In this document: in pieces, positions 60,215 through 64,000 of the stretch
How the letters are laid out: every line of letters begins with the position of its first letter
Numbering within the stretch: position 1 is the stretch's first letter
Origin: Cotesia glomerata
Lineage: Eukaryota > Arthropoda > Insecta > Hymenoptera > Braconidae
Length of the DNA stretch: 64,000 nucleotides
Assembly: GCF_020080835.1 (NCBI RefSeq)
Contig: NC_058162.1
Coordinates: 26,808,758-26,872,757 of the forward strand
Direction of reading: 5' to 3'
The notes under the pieces: model-generated
Databases searched by the model: none
What the model saw: only the letters and a program-made list of their open reading frames with translations
What the model was told of the DNA's origin: nothing
Made by a program: the position numbers and the translations under genes

Positions 60215-61760
60215 AGCGATTATTTACATTACAAATCGATGACTACCGATGATGAGTTACATCAGGTACTAAAATAACAATTTGCGGTCAATCAGTTAAA
60301 ACATTTTTATTTATCATAAATATAATGAAATACAATGAAGAATTATAAACGTCTGCCACCGCTGTTTACATCCACGCGTGACTAATATTAGTTGGGAATA
60401 AAAATAATTTTTTCACTCATGGCATTTAACAATAATGATAATAAGTATATATAATATAATGTTGAAGAGGTATAAGTACAAAAAGACAAAGTTGTATTTA
60501 GTATTTAGTGTTTAGTATGATATTACATTAAGTATCGGCTGGTTGGGTATAACCCCGGCCGTTTCATTGAACATGAAAATACGGTCATAGCCGCGTACCG
60601 CGGGATCATAGGTCGAGGCGAGAGAGAAAGATTCGAAATGACGTCATAAACACCTGAAGGAGGATCTAAGATCGTAAATTGCTTCAGGGTCATCCATACT
60701 ACATACTACATACTACATACTCTTTTCTACACAAATATAAATATATAAATATATAAATATATCCATAAATCTATACAAATATTTAACTGCACAATTGCTA
60801 TTTTATCATTATTATTTTTATCCAGACAATAAACTCTGTAATAATTAATATATATTTTTTTTATGATTGATGACGATTACTAATTTGCAATCTTCGAATC
60901 ATCGAGATCATAAACACATCATTAATTTTATTTTCAATATTAAATTATCTTGTATTAATTTTTTATTGTGAAATTTTAAGTTAAAAAATTTATTTATTGA
61001 TTTCGCGGTGAAGAAAATCATTTTATGGATTAATTAATTTTTTAAGGTAAATGCATCAATTAATGACACCCTTTTTTATTAAATTATCTACAATATTAAT
61101 AATAATATTTTTATCCACTAATTTAAGAATTAAAAAAAATTAATTGAAAAATATATATTAATTAATTAAAATACTGAAGCTTAGTCTAGTATTCTGAAAT
61201 AATTCAGCGTAAAATATGTTAACTATTTTGGTTAGGTGAGCACTAAAATCATCAGCTGATTTTTAATTATTTTATAAACTAATAAAATTAAAAATTATTT
61301 TTTAAGAAATAAATTAGGTATTAAAAATTAACGATATCAGATATTTACAATCAACTGAATGGTTATTAATGACAAATTAATTGGTGTCAATAATTGGAAC
61401 ACAAAATTTAGGCTGCATCTGACATTAATAGGTTAGTTTAGACGGCGCTGTAACCTCTCTTTTCAGAATTTACTTATTATATTTAGATTAAATGATTTAT
61501 GACGCATGCGCATTAAGAGTGTCAATAATTGGTGTATCCGGATGATTTTGTCGATTGAAATTAATTATTAAATTTGAGAAACTATTATTAATAATAATTG
61601 ATTTGGGTTCTCAAAAGATTAATTAATATAGTGTAAAACAAAAAATTGGACAATCTTAATTTAAAATATGTTTAAAAAAATGAAATCCTGACCATGTCTC
61701 TTATAGTGTTAATAATTGATTCTTTTACCTTAAGTAATTATGAAATATAAAATTACTTAA
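60215..61760. other. AT-rich DNA downstream of the esterase stop
   Basis: No gene frame. Contains a patch with GGTATAACCCCGGCCG to GCGTACCGCGGGATC at 60546-60610 and an NRF-1-like TGCGCATGCG at 61503-61512. The 3'UTR of the esterase would occupy its right end. Confidence 0.35.
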
Positions 61761-61926
61761 TTAAATTATTAAATTTTCATTAAAATTAATAGTCTCCCAA
61801 AATAATTTCTGACCAAAGTTCGACTGCGTCTCCATTTGAATGTCGGTCGGCCCGTAAATATGGAGGTAATTAAGCGACTTAGAGGTTGGATCGACTGTTG
61901 TCCATCGAGTGTTCGCCTTGGGGATT
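61761..61926 (-). CDS. Carboxylesterase, last exon
   Basis: This is the C-terminal exon of the same esterase. The acceptor tttactttgtcaatag precedes 61926. Joining GG from the previous exon to the first A restores the reading phase and gives ATNG followed by IPKANTRWTTVDP. The motifs SLNYLHIYGPTDIQME, NFGQKLFW and ETINFNEN follow, then TAA at 61761-61763. The W-TTV-P / YLHI-GP / FW-x-x-INF pattern is what insect esterases show at their C-terminus. The exon adds 54 codons. No GPI signal or membrane anchor is seen at the end, as expected for a soluble or secreted esterase. The intron (61927-62929, about 1.0 kb) holds a simple tandem repeat and a TATA-like stretch on the other strand. No clear AATAAA was found in the first 150 bases downstream. 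Confidence 0.88.
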
Positions 61927-61979
61927 CTATTGACAAAGTAAAAAATCCGTTATTAGACCACACTATTCATTATTCATGA

Positions 61980-62260
61980 ATTTTTATATAAAAGAGAACC
62001 CGTGGGCATTCATTCGATAACTAGATTATATTATATATTATACATTATATAACATAGTCTTTGGAGTTAGTTTACTTTACTAAATCATCACCTGTTGTTG
62101 CTGAGGCTCTATGGGACTCAGGCGCAATCGTTAATAGAACTATTGACTATTCAAACTTGGGAATAAAAGCATACCAGGAAGATCAGGTGATCACACTTCT
62201 GAAAATCAAATTCATTTGCCATTGTCGTCATACTTCCGGATCAAATTGAAGGTTAGTACA
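61980..62260 (+). promoter_or_regulatory. TATA-like start and donor inside the esterase intron, opposite strand
   Basis: On the plus strand TATATAAAAG (about 61986) is followed by a higher-GC block and, at about 62250, by AAG|GTTAGT, a fair splice donor. A 62-codon frame is open across 62061-62249 but has no ATG near its beginning, so it is not called as protein. This could be an antisense transcript start, part of a mobile element, or chance. Confidence 0.2.
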
Positions 62261-62289
62261 TTAATAAACACTAAAAAAATTTATGTTAT

Positions 62290-62915
62290 TTTATGGAATC
62301 AAATATTTACCAGGCAGCATAACAATTTGATTGAAAAATCTAGTAATTTAATTTAAAATTTAAAAATAAAATTTGTTTCCACAACTTGAGAATAAAATTA
62401 GTTTTCAAAATTTTTAAACAAAAATTTGGTTTCAAAATTTGAAACAAAAATTAACCGTCAAAATTTCAAAATAAAATTAATCTTTAAAATTTTTAAATAA
62501 AAATTTGGCTTCAAAATTTGAAACAAAAATTAATCTTCAAAACTTTTAAACAAAATTAGTCTTCAAAATTTTTAAATAAAAATTTGGCTTCAAAATTTGA
62601 AATAAAAATTAATCTTCAAAATTTCAAGATTTTTAAATAAAAATTTGGCTTCAAAATTTGAAATAAAAATTAATCTTCAAAATTTCCAAATTTTTAAATA
62701 AAAATTTGGCTTCAAAATTTGAAATAAAAATTAACCGTCAAAATTTTAAAATAAAAATAATTCTTTAAAATTTTTAAATAAAAATTTGGCTTCAAAATGT
62801 GAAACAAAAATTAATTTTTAAAATTTTTAAATAAAATTAGTCTTTAAAAATTTTAAATAAAAATTTGGCTTCAAAATTTGAAAAAAAAAATTTAATCTCC
62901 AAAATTTGTAAACAA
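62290..62915. repeat. About 60-bp degenerate tandem repeat in esterase intron
   Basis: Roughly ten degenerate units alternate AAATTTGGCTTCAAAATTTG with an AAAATTAATCTTCAAAATTT-like half. The array fills the intron up to about 15 bases from the 5' splice site of the esterase exon (donor GT at 62929-62928). It looks like local slippage amplification of an AT-rich intronic sequence; no coding potential. Confidence 0.8.
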
Positions 62916-62929
62916 AAAAATTTATTTAC

Positions 62930-63737
62930 CCGTTAGTAGCAAAAGAGATCCAAATGTCCAGCAAGACCTGCTGCATGGCAAGAGATTTTCCATCAGTAAT
63001 CTCCGACTGCCTAACATCATTCAGCACCAAACGGAGATCATCAGCATGACTGACACCCAAGTTAGGTTTGGAAGGAATAAATAAATCAGACAAACTGTCA
63101 GGCTTGCGGAAGGAGAAGAGAGAAAACCAAACTAGGCTTTTGTTAGCCTCAGCCATTATCCTTGCAGCTTTTTCGGCGTCTACTGCATGCAACCGATCAC
63201 CAACCATATGAATCACCGACATAATACTCTTTTTGTGGACTTTCCTGCTGCCCAGATAATAATCCCGGATCTTCTGAGCCATTTCTTGGTGCTCAGATGC
63301 TGGAACAGTGAAATTGAATTCTAGAAGATGAGGAATGATCCTGTCCCAGTTACTGTCGAGCTCCTTCATCAGTTCTTCATCTCCAGCAAACTCTGCTGCA
63401 GGGTAAAGTCCTTCTTCGCTGACCAAAGTTGTCATCCAAGGAAGATCAGCAGCATCTCCGTTAATTATTATTTCTGCTGGTGAACGGCCAATAAACGCGT
63501 TCGGGGATTTCCGCTCGATGACTGGCCCGAATGGTGTGATTCGGTTGTAGAGCCAGGGCTGGAATTCCCCGACTGCTTAAGAAATCCCTTTGCCAGGCCG
63601 CGTTCTTAAGCACTCGACCATTGATGAAGTGTTCGTTGTAGGACAGCCCAAGATTGAGGCTAATTTTTTGGATTTTTCGAGAGAGTTTTCGGTTTGAGCC
63701 CAACAATCCAGCGCTGTGCCGCTGATTGATATTCCAG
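62930..63737 (-). CDS. Carboxylesterase, penultimate exon (with in-frame TAA)
   Basis: Type-B carboxylesterase (alpha/beta hydrolase fold), which hydrolyses carboxylic esters; insect members are mostly secreted or detoxifying. The minus-strand frame opens after an AG at 63738 with AGISISGTALDCWA, the conserved stretch following the nucleophile elbow. It continues through LASILGCPTTN, VECLRTRPGKGIS, then a TAA at 63577-63579, then AVGEFQPWLYNRITPFGPVI, NAFIGRSPAEIIINGDAADL, VSEEGLYPAAEFAG and NLGVSHADDL, and ends FATNG at the donor GG|GTAAAT. The Glu at 63412-63414 (EEG) and the His at 63046-63048 (GVSHADD) fit the catalytic acid and base. The nucleophilic Ser (GESAG) would lie in an earlier exon outside the window. 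Family homology is clear; the exact subfamily (JHE-like or venom-carboxylesterase-like) is inferred. The acceptor is A-rich and less certain than the donor. The stop codon makes this a pseudogene, a null allele or a sequence error. Confidence 0.9.
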
Positions 63738-64000
63738 CTTTTTAAATGCTTGATTAAGTTTAATTTATTAATTTTAAACTTAAAATTTTGGACACAATAT
63801 TAGTATTATACACCAGCGCAAAATCGAATGCCTTTAAAAAATCAAAGTCTTTGGAAATACGACTTAAGGTTTCATAGAAAGAAGTCATAACGTTTTATAG
63901 AAATTAGGCTTAAGGTTTGTTGATATTTACATAAAACTTCGAGATTTAAAGGATAAAAATTTCGCTGCAAAATCGTCTGAAGCCTTTGAACGATTATAGT
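63738..64000. repeat. Intron with partial family J unit (63825-64000)
   Basis: ACGACTTAAGGTTTCATAGA and GGCTTAAGGTTTGTTGATAT match the family J units at 56800-56900. It lies upstream of the esterase exon on the minus strand, so it is intronic. The preceding esterase exon is outside the window. Confidence 0.65.

Noticed and set aside
63461..63706. 81-codon minus-strand frame overlapping the esterase exon
   Set aside because: It is the +1 shadow of the esterase frame. The true frame has recognisable esterase motifs on both sides of the TAA.
1..64000. Virus-derived (for example polydnavirus) genes, expected if this is a parasitoid wasp
   Set aside because: No frame resembling viral structural or virulence proteins was recognised, so no such claim is made.

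Overview
The window is AT-rich, intron- and repeat-dominated nuclear DNA of an animal. GT-AG splice sites, dispersed transposon copies, tandem satellites, microsatellites and a multi-exon carboxylesterase point to an insect. The esterase C-terminus resembles the hymenopteran juvenile-hormone-esterase/venom-carboxylesterase-like group. Together with the base composition this suggests a parasitoid wasp, possibly a braconid; that is inference, not proof. No bacterial operons, CRISPR arrays or viral genes were seen.

Only one gene is identified with high confidence. At the right end, on the minus strand, are the last two exons of a type-B carboxylesterase (63737-62930 and 61926-61761). They carry the catalytic Glu and His motifs and a clean GT-AG intron, but the first of the two has an in-frame TAA at 63577-63579. 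At the left end, on the minus strand, 2789-2707 looks like a signal-peptide exon of an unidentified secreted or membrane protein. Weaker exon candidates, each an ATG or open frame ending at a consensus splice donor, lie at 24261-24350, 26145-26195 (minus), 34271-34467, 40516-40783 (minus), 50201-50263 and 53919-54014. Non-coding first-exon or promoter candidates lie near 1110-1640, 26290-26720, 29560-29960, 43600-43764 and 56090-56420.

The rest is mainly repeats, which I group into families. (A) Six arrays of about 240-bp palindromic modules, several ending in a GCAGTCAC hairpin, Helitron/HINE-like (365-840, 9636-10478, 11340-12010, 17735-18575, 19706-20990, 27185-28280). (B) Four copies of an element built of about 470-bp units (3531-5256, 15487-16836, 22091-23596, 54679-55700). 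(C) Two dispersed copies with 13-bp TIRs (1725-2689, 46137-46959). (D) Two head-to-tail 762-bp MITE copies (13154-13915, 13984-14745). (E) About 297-bp units in inverted blocks (30050-31300, 32270-33760, 38930-40470). (F) About 357-bp units with a GTGTTACAG palindrome (41300-43170, 44090-45130, 48030-48560). (G) tRNA-like units interrupted by a transposon (35105-37740). (I) A 552-bp triplicate (51187-52808). (J) About 457-bp units (56530-57560, and at the window end). (K) A 485-bp triplicate with NRF-1/EWG-like palindromes and splice donors (58752-60214).

The picture is of long introns and intergenic DNA expanded by non-autonomous elements that have themselves been tandemly amplified. The genes appear only as scattered exons, so no pathway can be read from the window.
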